Source of the DNA: Niastella sp. OAS944 | GTDB taxonomy: Bacteria > Bacteroidota > Bacteroidia > Chitinophagales > Chitinophagaceae | Length of the DNA stretch: 64,000 bases | Direction: 5' to 3' | NCBI GenBank assembly: GCA_024809215.1 | Contig: JANUBW010000005.1 | Span: forward strand, 1 to 64,000 | Part shown: one piece after another, positions 45,526 to 54,195 of the stretch | Layout: the number at the start of each line of letters is the position of its first letter | How positions within the stretch are numbered: the first letter of the stretch is position 1 | Notes under the pieces: model-generated | The model's database searches: none | What the model saw: only the letters and a program-made list of their open reading frames with translations | Told to the model about the DNA's origin: nothing | Position numbers and translations under genes: made by a program

Positions 45526-46497
45526 ATGTGTAACCAATTCAATATACATAAACAGCCCCGGTCATTGTCAGTATTACTGCCAATGTTATTGGCGGCTATT
45601 TTATTAACTGCCTGCCTCAAAGAAGACGATCTGTATACCCTAAAAGAAGGTGTATGCTACATGCCCCAGGCATACCAGGATAAAAACAAAGTGCGGGCGC
45701 TGGTTAAAGTTGATTCCATTCAGGAAACGGCATTCGGATTTTATTATACTTCGTATAACGGCGCACCTTCAGACATTACCGGTAATTTTGCAGTTGATAC
45801 TACGCTCGTAAAAAATTACAATGAAACCAATGCGTTTACGGGCGACGTGTACCGGGTGTTGCCGGAAAACGCCTACACCCTTTCGGGCACAACCACTATA
45901 ATAAAAAGTGGAGAAACCTCGTCTGAACCACTTACGTTATCCATCAATCCCAAAAATCTTACGTTGGGTGTGAAATATATGTTGCCTATAAAACTTACCA
46001 GTGTGTCGTCGGGGACCATTAAAGATGATCTTTCCGTTACTTATTTCAGGATCGATGAAATTAATGTAAGGTCAAAAGATGTTACAAAAGGCGGAACACT
46101 TACAGGAAATTATACCAATTCTCCGGGAGGTGAACAGTTACCGAAACTTATCGATAGTAACTTCTCGTCTAAATATCTGGCTTTTGATTACGACACAGAT
46201 CTGTATGTACAATTGGCATTTCCTTCTTCAAGGAAAATAGATGCTTATACAATTACTTCCGGCAATGACGCGCCGGACCGCGATCCGAAAAACTTTAACC
46301 TGCAAGGCTCCAATGATGGCACAACGTGGATAACGATCGACAGCAGGAGCAATGAGACCTTCCCCGGCAGAAATGTAACCCGAACGTTCAATCTTGCTGC
46401 AGAAGCCAATTATTCAATTTACAGGCTGAACATCACTGCTATAAGCGGCGCCGATCTTATTCAGGTTTCAGAGTGGAGATTATTGGATTATTATTGA
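45526..46497 (+). CDS. DUF1735-type lipoprotein with discoidin (F5/8 type C) domain
   Basis: From ATG 45526 the protein has 323 residues. A lipoprotein signal (PMLLAAILLTACLKED) is followed by a DUF1735-like Ig fold (VDSIQETAFGFYY; LSINPKNLTLGVKYMLPI). The C-terminal ~130 residues are an F5/8 type C (discoidin) carbohydrate-binding module (LIDSNFSSKYLAFDYDTDLYV; YTITSGNDAPDRDPKNFNLQ; GSNDGTTW; SEWRLL at the end). Such proteins sit on the cell surface and bind glycans presented to the SusCD transporter. It is the third gene of the SusCD operon. No secreted enzyme follows; the next gene converges from the other strand. Confidence 0.85.
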   Translation: MCNQFNIHKQPRSLSVLLPMLLAAILLTACLKEDDLYTLKEGVCYMPQAYQDKNKVRALVKVDSIQETAFGFYYTSYNGAPSDITGNFAVDTTLVKNYNETNAFTGDVYRVLPENAYTLSGTTTIIKSGETSSEPLTLSINPKNLTLGVKYMLPIKLTSVSSGTIKDDLSVTYFRIDEINVRSKDVTKGGTLTGNYTNSPGGEQLPKLIDSNFSSKYLAFDYDTDLYVQLAFPSSRKIDAYTITSGNDAPDRDPKNFNLQGSNDGTTWITIDSRSNETFPGRNVTRTFNLAAEANYSIYRLNITAISGADLIQVSEWRLLDYY

Positions 46498-46502
46498 CAA
46501 CA

Positions 46503-48710
46503 TTACTGTATTCGCTCTACTTCCTCACTCCTGCTATTCCTGGTTGAAGAGCGAATACTGCTTTTGCCAAAACTTCGTGTATAGGTCAGTTTGATAACAC
46601 GATAGAAGGCCGATTCATTTCTCCAGGTGGAATGAGTATCGATGTTAAAAGCGATTGGGGTCATACCGCCGATATGCGTGCGCACGCGAAATGAGCCAAA
46701 TAGATCGGGCAGTGAAAGCTGAAAGCTGCCTTTGTCATTTTTCAGTTTTTTGGCCAGGGCAAAATTAATGACCCCAAATCCGCTTATTATATTGGTTCCT
46801 TCATAGAAACGGAAATTATACCAGCCGTTTAATTCCGCTTCCAGCTGCCAGGGTAACTGCAATTGTTGGTTAAAAGTAAGGTTCTGAAAGATAAATGTTT
46901 TTACCGCAGGCTGCAGGCTATAAGACACTTTGTAATTGCGAAGGGATGTAGTGCTACCCAAAGTTATTTTCCACCACATAGCCGGTTGCAGTGAATAATT
47001 TATGGCCAGGTTGATATTCTTTTGGTAATCGAGGTTCTGCGGTGAGGATATACCTATTTCCTTTGTCTCATTGCTGGTGATCTGATAACGTAAGACCGGA
47101 TGCTGATCGGCCTGAAAAGACAAAGAGATATTTAATTGTTTCTGATTATATTCTGCTTTAAATATATCAGAGATGGTAGGTTTTAGCAATGGATTTCCTG
47201 AAAATACAAACGTAGGGTCGTTGTAAAAAAGTGATGACACCAGATCGGTATAAGCCGGACGGCTGATACGGCGGTTATAGCCAACCGACAGAGCGCTGCC
47301 GTTAGTGAAGGACCGCGTATATAATAAGGAAGGAAAGAGTTTTCCAATAATAAATGGCTCCTTATACAGGCCTATATCCCGACGCCAGTATTCATACCGC
47401 AGTCCTAGCTGAAAGCTTGCGTTTGTATTTAACAAAAACTTAAACTGTGTATATAGTGCGGCAATTTTCTCTCTGCTGTTCACTACCGACTGCGACCGGA
47501 GATCTATTGTCCATTGATCATTTACCAGACGCTCTACCCTGCTGTTGTTACTGTTTTCCGAAATACTGCCCCTGCTGCCGAATTCAGCCTGAACTTTCTT
47601 CCCAAATTTGCTGGTATAGTCCATTGAAAAGGTTAAAGCTTCAATGGTGGAGAAACTCTCCCCGCGATTTCCACTGGTAAAATTTGAGTCTGCCGGTATA
47701 ACAGGATCTCCGGTTTCATCATAATACCTTGCGTTTATTATAGCCGGGTTATTGCTGTTATAATGAATAAAGCTGGCATCGAGATTCAATTGTGAATTGG
47801 CGGAAAGCTTATGTTTTGAATAAACAGAAGTGCTGATATTGTGTCGCCTGTTATTACCTTCGGAAAGTGCCATATACCGAAGATAATTCCCGTTATCATA
47901 TTGCCATGAGCCGGCGTTATTTGTGAGATTATGGGTTTTGTTCGTCGAAAATGCCATGTCACCTCCTAATGTGGTTTTGATACCCGGACGTATTTCCCCC
48001 GTCAGGTTTAAGTTATGTGTATTCTGAAACCTACGTGATATACCGGAAAAGGTTGCAAACGTACTTCCTTTATAAAGTAGGTCCTCATTTGTGCCATCTC
48101 CCATAAATCCGGAACGTACACCATCGTATATCCAGGAATATGAACCAAACACACTGGCATTCTTAAAGCCATGTGATAGGGATATTGACCCAACTGCTTT
48201 GCCGCGATAGCCATACCCTAAAGTAGCCGATGCATTCACCCTGGTGCCTTCCTGCTCGCTTTTTTTAAATATGATATTTATGATCCCACCACTTCCATCT
48301 GCATCATATTTAGCATCTGCTGAAGTTATCAGTTCAATCTTATCAATATTATCCGCTACGGTACTTTCCAGTAAATTCATTAATTCTTCCATCGAAAGCC
48401 CTACCCTTCTTCCATTGAATAATACCGTGACACCCGATTGTCCATTCAGGCTAAACTGATTATTCCTGCGATCGGTTATTACGCCCGGTAGCCGTTCCAG
48501 CACCTGCAAGGCATTACTTCCTTTGGTTAAAAGGCTCGACTGTATATTAAAAACCTTACCGCCTGGCGTATGCTTTGTCAACTCCTTTTTAGCTGTTACA
48601 ACCACTTCGCCCAATAAACTATCGCCTTTACTGCGCTCCACTTTGCCGCTCAATTGCGAACTGGCAGATGTTGCCAAAAAAAATAATATGATCATCAGGA
48701 AATATTTCAT
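46503..48710 (-). CDS. Outer-membrane beta-barrel receptor (OMP_b-brl_3 family)
   Basis: From ATG 48710 the protein has 735 residues. A signal peptide (YFLMIILFFLATSASSQ) is followed directly by a plug-like domain (LLGEVVVTAKKELTKHTPGG; LQVLERLPGVI; LFNGRRVGLSMEELMNLLES; YDADGSGGIINIIFKK). There is no carboxypeptidase-regulatory-like domain. The barrel continues to about 700. This matches the OMP_b-brl_3 (TonB-receptor-like) family, thought to import metals or peptides. The 35-residue in-frame extension to 48815 is rejected as it would precede the signal peptide. The divergent LytS kinase and LytTR regulator (48906-50695) are the obvious candidates to control it. Confidence 0.87.
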   Translation of the reverse strand: MKYFLMIILFFLATSASSQLSGKVERSKGDSLLGEVVVTAKKELTKHTPGGKVFNIQSSLLTKGSNALQVLERLPGVITDRRNNQFSLNGQSGVTVLFNGRRVGLSMEELMNLLESTVADNIDKIELITSADAKYDADGSGGIINIIFKKSEQEGTRVNASATLGYGYRGKAVGSISLSHGFKNASVFGSYSWIYDGVRSGFMGDGTNEDLLYKGSTFATFSGISRRFQNTHNLNLTGEIRPGIKTTLGGDMAFSTNKTHNLTNNAGSWQYDNGNYLRYMALSEGNNRRHNISTSVYSKHKLSANSQLNLDASFIHYNSNNPAIINARYYDETGDPVIPADSNFTSGNRGESFSTIEALTFSMDYTSKFGKKVQAEFGSRGSISENSNNSRVERLVNDQWTIDLRSQSVVNSREKIAALYTQFKFLLNTNASFQLGLRYEYWRRDIGLYKEPFIIGKLFPSLLYTRSFTNGSALSVGYNRRISRPAYTDLVSSLFYNDPTFVFSGNPLLKPTISDIFKAEYNQKQLNISLSFQADQHPVLRYQITSNETKEIGISSPQNLDYQKNINLAINYSLQPAMWWKITLGSTTSLRNYKVSYSLQPAVKTFIFQNLTFNQQLQLPWQLEAELNGWYNFRFYEGTNIISGFGVINFALAKKLKNDKGSFQLSLPDLFGSFRVRTHIGGMTPIAFNIDTHSTWRNESAFYRVIKLTYTRSFGKSSIRSSTRNSRSEEVERIQ

Positions 48711-48905
48711 GGTTGATATTTCCCAAATAAAACCCTGATTTACTACTATACGTTGGGTAAATTGACGACATGTGCCGGCAGATTGATCATTTGCAATAAA
48801 GCCGGTTAAACCCATTCGTCACTTCATTTTTACAGAATATCAATCTCCAGGGTACTTTGATCCATTTTCCGATTATTTTACAGGATAACGGATAGTTTTA
48901 ATATT

Positions 48906-49976
48906 ATGCGTAACTGGATAATAAAATACCGCCTTTACCACATTCCTTTCTGGATAGCCTATCACTTACTGTGGATGTTTATTAATGTAGGTAGTTTTAA
49001 TGATATGTTATTTTACCTGTTTCTGAATGAAACACCTGTAAAATTCATAGGTTATATCATTTTCCAGGCTGCCGGCGCTTATTTTAATCTCTATTATCTC
49101 ATTCCTAAGTATCTATACCCTGGCCGGTACAAAACCTATATTTTTCTTGTGATAATGACCGTATTGGTATGTTCAGCACTCATTACGCTGGGTTATTATT
49201 TAAACGCATGGACATCAAGCAAAACATTCACCGAGTTATTCGGTAAACGTCCCGATCAGTTTCTGTCAATATTTTCTGTTATGGCTTTGCCATCAACTGC
49301 GGGAGCAATGACTTTGGCCATGAGCGTAAAACTGGGCAAGAACTGGCTAAACGCAGAAAAGAAAAGACTGGTGCTTGAAAAGGAGAATCTGGAAACGGAA
49401 TTAAAATACCTGAAATCGCAGATCAATCCGCACTTTCTATTCAATACCATTAATTCGATCTTTGTTCTCATCCATAAAAACCCCGACCTGGCGTCGGAAT
49501 CACTTGCCTCCTTTTCTGAAATGCTTCGTTACCAGCTTTATGAGTGTAACGAAAAAGAAATTCCATTAAACAAGGAGCTCACGTTCCTCGAAAATTTTAT
49601 TGAACTGGAATCGCTCCGGCTGCATGAAAACCAAACGGACCTTTCTTTCAATATCAATCATTCCACAGTGCACAATAGTTATATTGCCCCGTTCATGCTG
49701 CTACCCTTTGTGGAGAATGCATTTAAGCACCTTTCGAAAGGCAGAACACGGCAACACTTTATAAAAATGGACCTTTCTCTAACGGACCAACGGATCTTAG
49801 AATTACATATAGAGAACAGCAGAAATTTGGAGACAGAGGATACGCCTGCTTTATCAGGTATCGGCCTTACCAATGTGCGGCGCCGGTTGAACCTGGTATA
49901 TCCGGGTAAACATGAAATTTACGTTGGGAAAGAACCTGCTAAATTTAAAGTAATATTGAAAATTAATTTGGCATGA
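48906..49976 (+). CDS. LytS-type sensor histidine kinase
   Basis: The 356-residue protein has four hydrophobic helices in the first ~145 residues (IPFWIAYHLLWMFI; FIGYIIFQAAGAYFNLYYLI; YIFLVIMTVLVCSALITLGY; IFSVMALPSTAGAMTLAMSV), then a coiled-coil linker and a His_kinase domain with phospho-acceptor H176 in INPHFLFNTINS. The ATPase part has MLLPFVENAFKH as N-box and SGIGLTNVRRRL. It belongs to the LytS/YesM class without a separate sensory domain, so sensing is likely by the membrane helices. Its stop overlaps the response-regulator start by 4 bp (ATGA), so the pair is translationally coupled. Confidence 0.92.
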   Translation: MRNWIIKYRLYHIPFWIAYHLLWMFINVGSFNDMLFYLFLNETPVKFIGYIIFQAAGAYFNLYYLIPKYLYPGRYKTYIFLVIMTVLVCSALITLGYYLNAWTSSKTFTELFGKRPDQFLSIFSVMALPSTAGAMTLAMSVKLGKNWLNAEKKRLVLEKENLETELKYLKSQINPHFLFNTINSIFVLIHKNPDLASESLASFSEMLRYQLYECNEKEIPLNKELTFLENFIELESLRLHENQTDLSFNINHSTVHNSYIAPFMLLPFVENAFKHLSKGRTRQHFIKMDLSLTDQRILELHIENSRNLETEDTPALSGIGLTNVRRRLNLVYPGKHEIYVGKEPAKFKVILKINLA

Positions 49977-50695
49977 AACTGAAATGTATAATAACGGATG
50001 ATGAGCCGCTTTCCGCTGAAGGGCTTTCAAAGTATATTGAAGTGATTGACTACCTCGAACTGGTGACTGTTGCACAAAACCCGCTTGAGCTGAACAAATT
50101 ACTGGAAAGCCAGCCTGTAGATCTTATTTTCCTGGATATTCAAATGCCTTTTATGACGGGCCTTGATTTTCTAAAAATAAAGACCAGCCTGCCCATGGTC
50201 ATTCTCACCACCGCTTATTCCGATTATGCCATTGAAGGTTTTCAATTAGACGTGATAGATTACCTGTTAAAGCCGATCACTTTTACCCGGTTCTTAAAAG
50301 CTACCAATAAAGCAAAAGACTATTATCTACTTAAGAATAATAAAATTGAAAACCCAGTAACTGCAGCACCGGATTATGCATTCATCAAATGTGAAAATAA
50401 GTATGAGAAGATATATATAGGAGAGATCCTGTTTGTTCAGGCACTTCAGAATTATGTAATTATCTATACCAGCAATAGTAAGTTCATGACACTTCTGCCA
50501 CTGAAAACAGTGGAGACATACCTTGACAAGAGAAAGTTTTTAAGGGTTCACAAATCCTATCTGGTAGCTATTGCAAAGATCGACAGTATCGACGGTAATG
50601 ATATACGCATTCAACAGCACAATATTCCTATAAGCCGAAATTTACGTGACGAAGTGATAGAGGTAGTTGTGAAGAGTAAGCTGATGAGTAAATGA
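49973..50695 (+). CDS. LytTR-family response regulator
   Basis: The 240-residue protein has a receiver domain (CIITDDEPLSAEGLSKYI, phospho-acceptor D55 in LIFLDIQMPF, ILTTAYSDYAIEGF, YLLKPITF) and, after about residue 128, a LytTR DNA-binding domain (YAFIKCENKYEKIYIGEILF; QNYVIIYTSNSKFMTLL; FLRVHKSYLVAIAKI). It is coupled to the kinase gene by an ATGA overlap. LytTR regulators bind direct repeats near promoters, and the 195-bp region between 48710 and 48906 is the likely target, controlling the divergent receptor. No binding site was identified. Confidence 0.92.
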   Translation: MKLKCIITDDEPLSAEGLSKYIEVIDYLELVTVAQNPLELNKLLESQPVDLIFLDIQMPFMTGLDFLKIKTSLPMVILTTAYSDYAIEGFQLDVIDYLLKPITFTRFLKATNKAKDYYLLKNNKIENPVTAAPDYAFIKCENKYEKIYIGEILFVQALQNYVIIYTSNSKFMTLLPLKTVETYLDKRKFLRVHKSYLVAIAKIDSIDGNDIRIQQHNIPISRNLRDEVIEVVVKSKLMSK

Positions 50696-50761
50696 TTGAA
50701 TAAGATTGCTTATTTGAACAAGATGTTATACCTTGTTACGTTTTCTTACCCTTAACTCTAA

Positions 50762-50956
50762 ATGATGATGGTTTTTCTTAAGTCCCTTACGCCAAAAAAG
50801 TATTTGTTTCTTTTCTCTTTTACTATTTTAAGTGTTTTACAATCTTTGGCTCAGGCGCCTGTTATAACTTCTTTTTCACCTTCTTCGGGCCCGGTAGGAA
50901 CAGCTGTTACCATAACAGGAAGCGCGGATTTTATAGAAAGTAATGCTTTAAAATAA
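50762..50956 (+). pseudogene. 5' stub of a TIG-domain T9SS adhesin
   Basis: The 64-codon ORF has a signal peptide (KYLFLFSFTILSVLQSLAQ) followed by the start of an IPT/TIG domain, PVITSFSPSSGPVGTAVTIT then GSADFIESNALK and a stop. Normally this start leads into proteins of hundreds to thousands of residues with repeats and a T9SS tail. Here the TIG fold breaks off inside its second strand, so the peptide cannot fold as a domain. The next gene follows after 1 bp. It is probably a deletion remnant; a short leader peptide is the less likely alternative. Confidence 0.65.
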
Positions 50957-50957
50957 A

Positions 50958-51959
50958 ATGAAATTATTTAATATCATATTTGCCATTGTGGCTTTATTGG
51001 TACCAGGCATTGAAAAAGGCCATGCGCAGCAATCTTTTTACAATATTACCAATGCCAGGTACCTCGATTCTGTTACTGCGGATTTCATTTGTGCAGCTGA
51101 TTCAATGGTTTATCCTGCCAGTTACAAAATGAAATCGCTGAAAAAAGAACTGCCGGTCATAGGGGTTTTAAATAGTTTTTTCGACAGCACTTTTGAAGTA
51201 GATCAGGTGAGCGATAAATTAAAAAAAATCAGGTATGCAAAAGTTAGTAAAACAGAAACCGAAATTGGGTTAATTAAGGTAATTGATATTAATATCAATG
51301 GAAGCTATCTGCATGCAAAAGTAACACTCGACTGTATTGGCAACAGTGTAATAAGAAAAAAATGCATATTAAGCAGTCATACCGAAGCCAGGTGTGGTTT
51401 GTATGGAAACAGAATTCCTGATTTTAAGTTGTTTAAAACTTTTGTAGTTCCAAAACTGCAGTTCCTGATCAAAGTAATAGATTATTCTGAAATAATTGCG
51501 ACAAGTTTCTTACAAAACAACCTGGTAAAAGTTGCTGAGATCTATAAAGACTACCGGTTTAATATTCCATCGGATAAAGCAAAAAAAGACGATTGGATCA
51601 ATAACATTTTATACAATCAATACAACAGCGATAAAGCGTGCTGTTACAGTTATGTGCAGGCCCCTAAGGATTTTGTTGCGTTGATTAAGAACGGACAAAT
51701 AGCATTGATCTGTGATTTGCTTTATTCACCTAATTATTTATATGCGGTGAATGCCATGGAAGCAATGATTTACCTGGCAAATGAGAACAAGCTGGTTATA
51801 AATGACACCATCAGAGCTAAGATGGAATCGCTGAAATTGGAGAAATCAACAATGACAGTTCAAAGATCCTTCGATACTTTTAAAATTGTTCGATGGTATA
51901 ATGAATTAAAAACAACCGACAATCAGGTTATTCAAAAATATCGGGCTGGTATTAATTAA
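50958..51959 (+). CDS. Secreted hypothetical protein
   Basis: The 333-residue protein has a signal peptide (LFNIIFAIVALLVPGIEKGHAQ) and no recognised domain. It is rich in Lys, Asn and aromatic residues and mixes strand and helix. Segments such as VTADFICAADSMVYPASYK and KAKKDDWINNILYNQYNSDK and CCYSYVQAPKDFVALI stand out but match nothing I know. Six Cys are scattered through the mature part. The gene starts 1 bp after the TIG stub, so its own promoter may have been lost with the deleted sequence or come from the stub. Function unknown. Confidence 0.65.
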   Translation: MKLFNIIFAIVALLVPGIEKGHAQQSFYNITNARYLDSVTADFICAADSMVYPASYKMKSLKKELPVIGVLNSFFDSTFEVDQVSDKLKKIRYAKVSKTETEIGLIKVIDININGSYLHAKVTLDCIGNSVIRKKCILSSHTEARCGLYGNRIPDFKLFKTFVVPKLQFLIKVIDYSEIIATSFLQNNLVKVAEIYKDYRFNIPSDKAKKDDWINNILYNQYNSDKACCYSYVQAPKDFVALIKNGQIALICDLLYSPNYLYAVNAMEAMIYLANENKLVINDTIRAKMESLKLEKSTMTVQRSFDTFKIVRWYNELKTTDNQVIQKYRAGIN

Positions 51960-52004
51960 AACGGCTACCTTTCTATAAATATTACCTGGTAAAAATCAAA
52001 CAGA

Positions 52005-52532
52005 ATGGTAAACAGATCCTTCACTCCATTTCCAAATTTGACAACCGCAAGACTAACCCTTAGACAGTTATCAACAGATGACGGGGAAAGTATTTTTGCT
52101 TTGCGTTCTGACAAAGAGATAAACAAGTATCTTGAGAGACAACCAAGCCAGACAATCGAAGACGCAATCAACTTTATCAACAAGATAAATGATATCATTG
52201 AAAAAAATGATGGGATCTATTGGGTAATAACCCTGACAGATAGTAACGCCTTTGTTGGAACAATTTGCCTTTTTAGCTTTTCAAACGAAGAAGATAAGTG
52301 CGAGATCGGTTACGAACTTTTGACAAATTATCAGGGACAGGGAATAATGAAAGAGGCGGCTGAAAAAGTTATTGACTATGCCTTTCATACCTTGCAGCTT
52401 CAAAAAATTGAGGCATTTACTCATAACGACAATCAGCATTCAACCAAACTTTTGTTGAAGTTTGGATTTAAAAAATCAATAGAAGCTGACATGGAAAACC
52501 CTGACTTTGCAATTTACACCCTGACCAATTGA
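52005..52532 (+). CDS. GNAT-family N-acetyltransferase (RimJ/RimL-like)
   Basis: The 175-residue protein has FPNLTTARLTLRQLSTDDGE at the N terminus, the RimJ/RimL-type start, then IFALRSDKEINKYL and an acetyl-CoA-binding segment, CEIGYELLTNYQGQGIMKEA, with the Q/R-x-x-G-x-G/A motif (QGQGIM). KIEAFTHNDNQHSTKLLLKF then GFKK is the conserved last helix. Proteins of this kind acetylate N-termini of ribosomal proteins or small amines. The substrate cannot be decided. Length is normal and no partner gene is nearby. Confidence 0.87.
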   Translation: MVNRSFTPFPNLTTARLTLRQLSTDDGESIFALRSDKEINKYLERQPSQTIEDAINFINKINDIIEKNDGIYWVITLTDSNAFVGTICLFSFSNEEDKCEIGYELLTNYQGQGIMKEAAEKVIDYAFHTLQLQKIEAFTHNDNQHSTKLLLKFGFKKSIEADMENPDFAIYTLTN

Positions 52533-52558
52533 GACCTGTAAGAGCTATCAACCTACTT

Positions 52559-52948
52559 TTAGAAAATCTCGTTCATTATAATTTGTTTATCCTTGTCCTT
52601 TGTGATCAATGATATTTTACCTCCGTCAAAATAATACAAAAACCTGCCATGTGTCTTTGCCAATGTCTTTACGAAGTCAATAACCAGTTCCGGGTCACTA
52701 CCCATGCCTATCTCGAACATATTTATAGGAGCAGTTTCACTTGAAAAGTTTGAGAAAATCAACCAGAGTCCAATATTAGCTCCTTTTGTTGCCTTCAATT
52801 CCACACGAAATGCCCCCGTTGCCCATGGCATCCCACGTTTTGGAGATCTTGTTGTGATAATCCATATAACCATATGTATATGGAGGAAGGTAAAAGCCTG
52901 GTGAAAAATCCCGCTAATTGGAAACTGGTTTCCAGGAACGGAAAGCAA
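52559..52948 (-). CDS. Hypothetical protein, probably 5'-truncated
   Basis: The part from about residue 35 onward (TRSPKRGMPWATGAFRVELK; GLWLIFSNFSSETAPINMFE; IDFVKTLAKTHGRFLYYFDG; GKISLITKDKDKQIIMNEIF) looks like genuine protein. The first ~34 codons are antisense to another gene end (52874-53020), and their translation is not protein-like. The original start seems to have been lost where the two genes meet at about 52860-52880. The family is not recognised. Only about 95 residues are credible. Confidence 0.45.
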   Translation of the reverse strand: MLSVPGNQFPISGIFHQAFTFLHIHMVIWIITTRSPKRGMPWATGAFRVELKATKGANIGLWLIFSNFSSETAPINMFEIGMGSDPELVIDFVKTLAKTHGRFLYYFDGGKISLITKDKDKQIIMNEIF

Positions 52949-53020
52949 TGGATGAAAAAACGTTACTTTAAAGTAAAACGGAAATGGTGGAGTGGGTTTA
53001 CTACTCTTTATGGGTGGTAA
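52874..53020 (+). pseudogene. 3' end of an unidentified gene
   Basis: A 48-codon plus-strand frame reads KSLVKNPANWKLVSRNGKQW, then MKKRYFKVKRKWW and a stop, very Lys/Trp-rich. It is followed 28 bp later by a strong intrinsic terminator, which suggests a true gene end rather than chance. The body of the gene is missing, and the left side overlaps the minus-strand ORF. The family is not recognised. Confidence 0.35.
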
Positions 53021-53047
53021 GTTATTTCTAATTCACCAGCTTAAGCA

Positions 53048-53091
53048 AAAGCCCTGAAACGCAAAATAGAAAAGCGTTTCAGGGCTTTTTT
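53048..53091 (+). terminator. Rho-independent terminator
   Basis: AAAGCCCTGAAACGC (53048-53062) pairs perfectly with GCGTTTCAGGGCTTT (53074-53088) and is followed by TTT. It serves the gene end at 53020. AGCGTTTCAGGGCTTT recurs in the terminator at 58443-58483. Confidence 0.85.
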
Positions 53092-53144
53092 GTCGTTGGT
53101 CTATAAAGGTGTAACTTACTTATTAACCTTAAAAACTACCTGAT

Positions 53145-53369
53145 ATGTCAAAATCAAAAACCATCATTCTTATTCACGGAAATTTTGTAAACAACGACAG
53201 CTGGACGGAATGGAAGCGTTACTATGAACAAAAGTGTTATAAGGGCAGGTATAAAGATAAAAATAGTCGGATTGATGTAAAGATATTTGAAGACAAAAGT
53301 CACTTCATTTGCGGGGAACCAGGTTGGGAAAAAGTAGCTGATTATATTTTAGCCTGGTATGAATCTTAA
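53145..53369 (+). pseudogene. Alpha/beta hydrolase with internal deletion
   Basis: The 74-codon ORF joins two ends of one family. Residues 1-33 (KTIILIHGNFVNNDSWTEWK then RYYEQKCYKG) are the start of an alpha/beta hydrolase with the HGNF oxyanion loop. Residues ~37-74 (DKNSRIDVKIFEDKSHFICG then EPGWEKVADYILAWY) are its C terminus with the catalytic His (SHFI). About 180 central residues, including the nucleophile elbow and acidic residue, are missing. The reading frame is still open because the deletion kept it in frame or nearly so. Not catalytic. Confidence 0.8.
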
Positions 53370-54157
53370 GAAAGGTTCTTCTTCATCGATCCTGCAAAAA
53401 CAGCCTTTACATTTTCCTGCAAATTTTGTGTTTTTATATAACCGTAAAATGAATCAAAAGGAATTGACTCAAACCGCTGTTTAACTCTCAACATTTCAGG
53501 CTGTGATAAGGGAATACGATTTGGAAAGCTACGGAAAACGGAAAAGTGTTTTTTGCTTGGGGAAAGAAACAACGTGTCGCCGCAAATTATGGTCCCTTCT
53601 TTCGACAAAAAAGGCACATGCAAAATACTGCTGCCTTCAAAATGTCCGCCTATCAGCAATATTTTCATTCCATCCCACAAGGGCAATTCATCACCTTGCC
53701 AAAGATGAATGTGTGGTCCTTTTACCATAATATGTTCTGCATCGTTGTTATGAATAAATACAGGACAATCGAAAACACTTGCCCACTCATTCATATTGCT
53801 GTAATAATGCGGATGCGAAAATGCAATCGCTTTCAGCCCTCCTTTCGATCTAATGAATTCAATCGTGAGTTCATCGAGCATCGGAATGCAATCCCACAAT
53901 ACGTTCCCTTCATCTGACAAAACCAATAAAGCTCTTTGACCAATAGCAAATATGGGATTGATCTCTATTTCATAAAGCCGCTCATGAAGCTTATTCAGTT
54001 TAATACTGTGTTTCCGGTGAAGGTCTTGGGTTTTTGTCCAGCTTTGTCCCGTCTCCGGAATGTACTGACGCTCATCACTACAGATAACACATAGTTTTGG
54101 TGCTTGGTCTGCAGGGTAATAGGTGCCGCAGGTGCTGCAAATGATTTGTTCTTTCAT
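53366..54157 (-). CDS. MBL-fold metallohydrolase with N-terminal zinc-ribbon-like motif
   Basis: The 263-residue protein starts with two Cys pairs (CSTCGTYY and LCVIC), a rubredoxin/zinc-ribbon-like knuckle, then a metallo-beta-lactamase-like fold: LKAIAFSHPHYYSN, in which the canonical HxHxDH is reduced to H-P-H-Y, then LIGGHFEGSSILHV with the second metal His and GTIICGDTLFL. The first metal motif therefore lacks the usual Asp-His, so the metal site is altered, which matches a subgroup of Bacteroidota MBL proteins. Enzyme activity is uncertain. It precedes the AhpD-like gene on the minus strand (38-bp gap) in a likely operon. Confidence 0.8.
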   Translation of the reverse strand: MKEQIICSTCGTYYPADQAPKLCVICSDERQYIPETGQSWTKTQDLHRKHSIKLNKLHERLYEIEINPIFAIGQRALLVLSDEGNVLWDCIPMLDELTIEFIRSKGGLKAIAFSHPHYYSNMNEWASVFDCPVFIHNNDAEHIMVKGPHIHLWQGDELPLWDGMKILLIGGHFEGSSILHVPFLSKEGTIICGDTLFLSPSKKHFSVFRSFPNRIPLSQPEMLRVKQRFESIPFDSFYGYIKTQNLQENVKAVFAGSMKKNLS

Positions 54158-54195
54158 TTAATGGATGTTACGTTTTAGTAAAAGGTGGTTACAAT

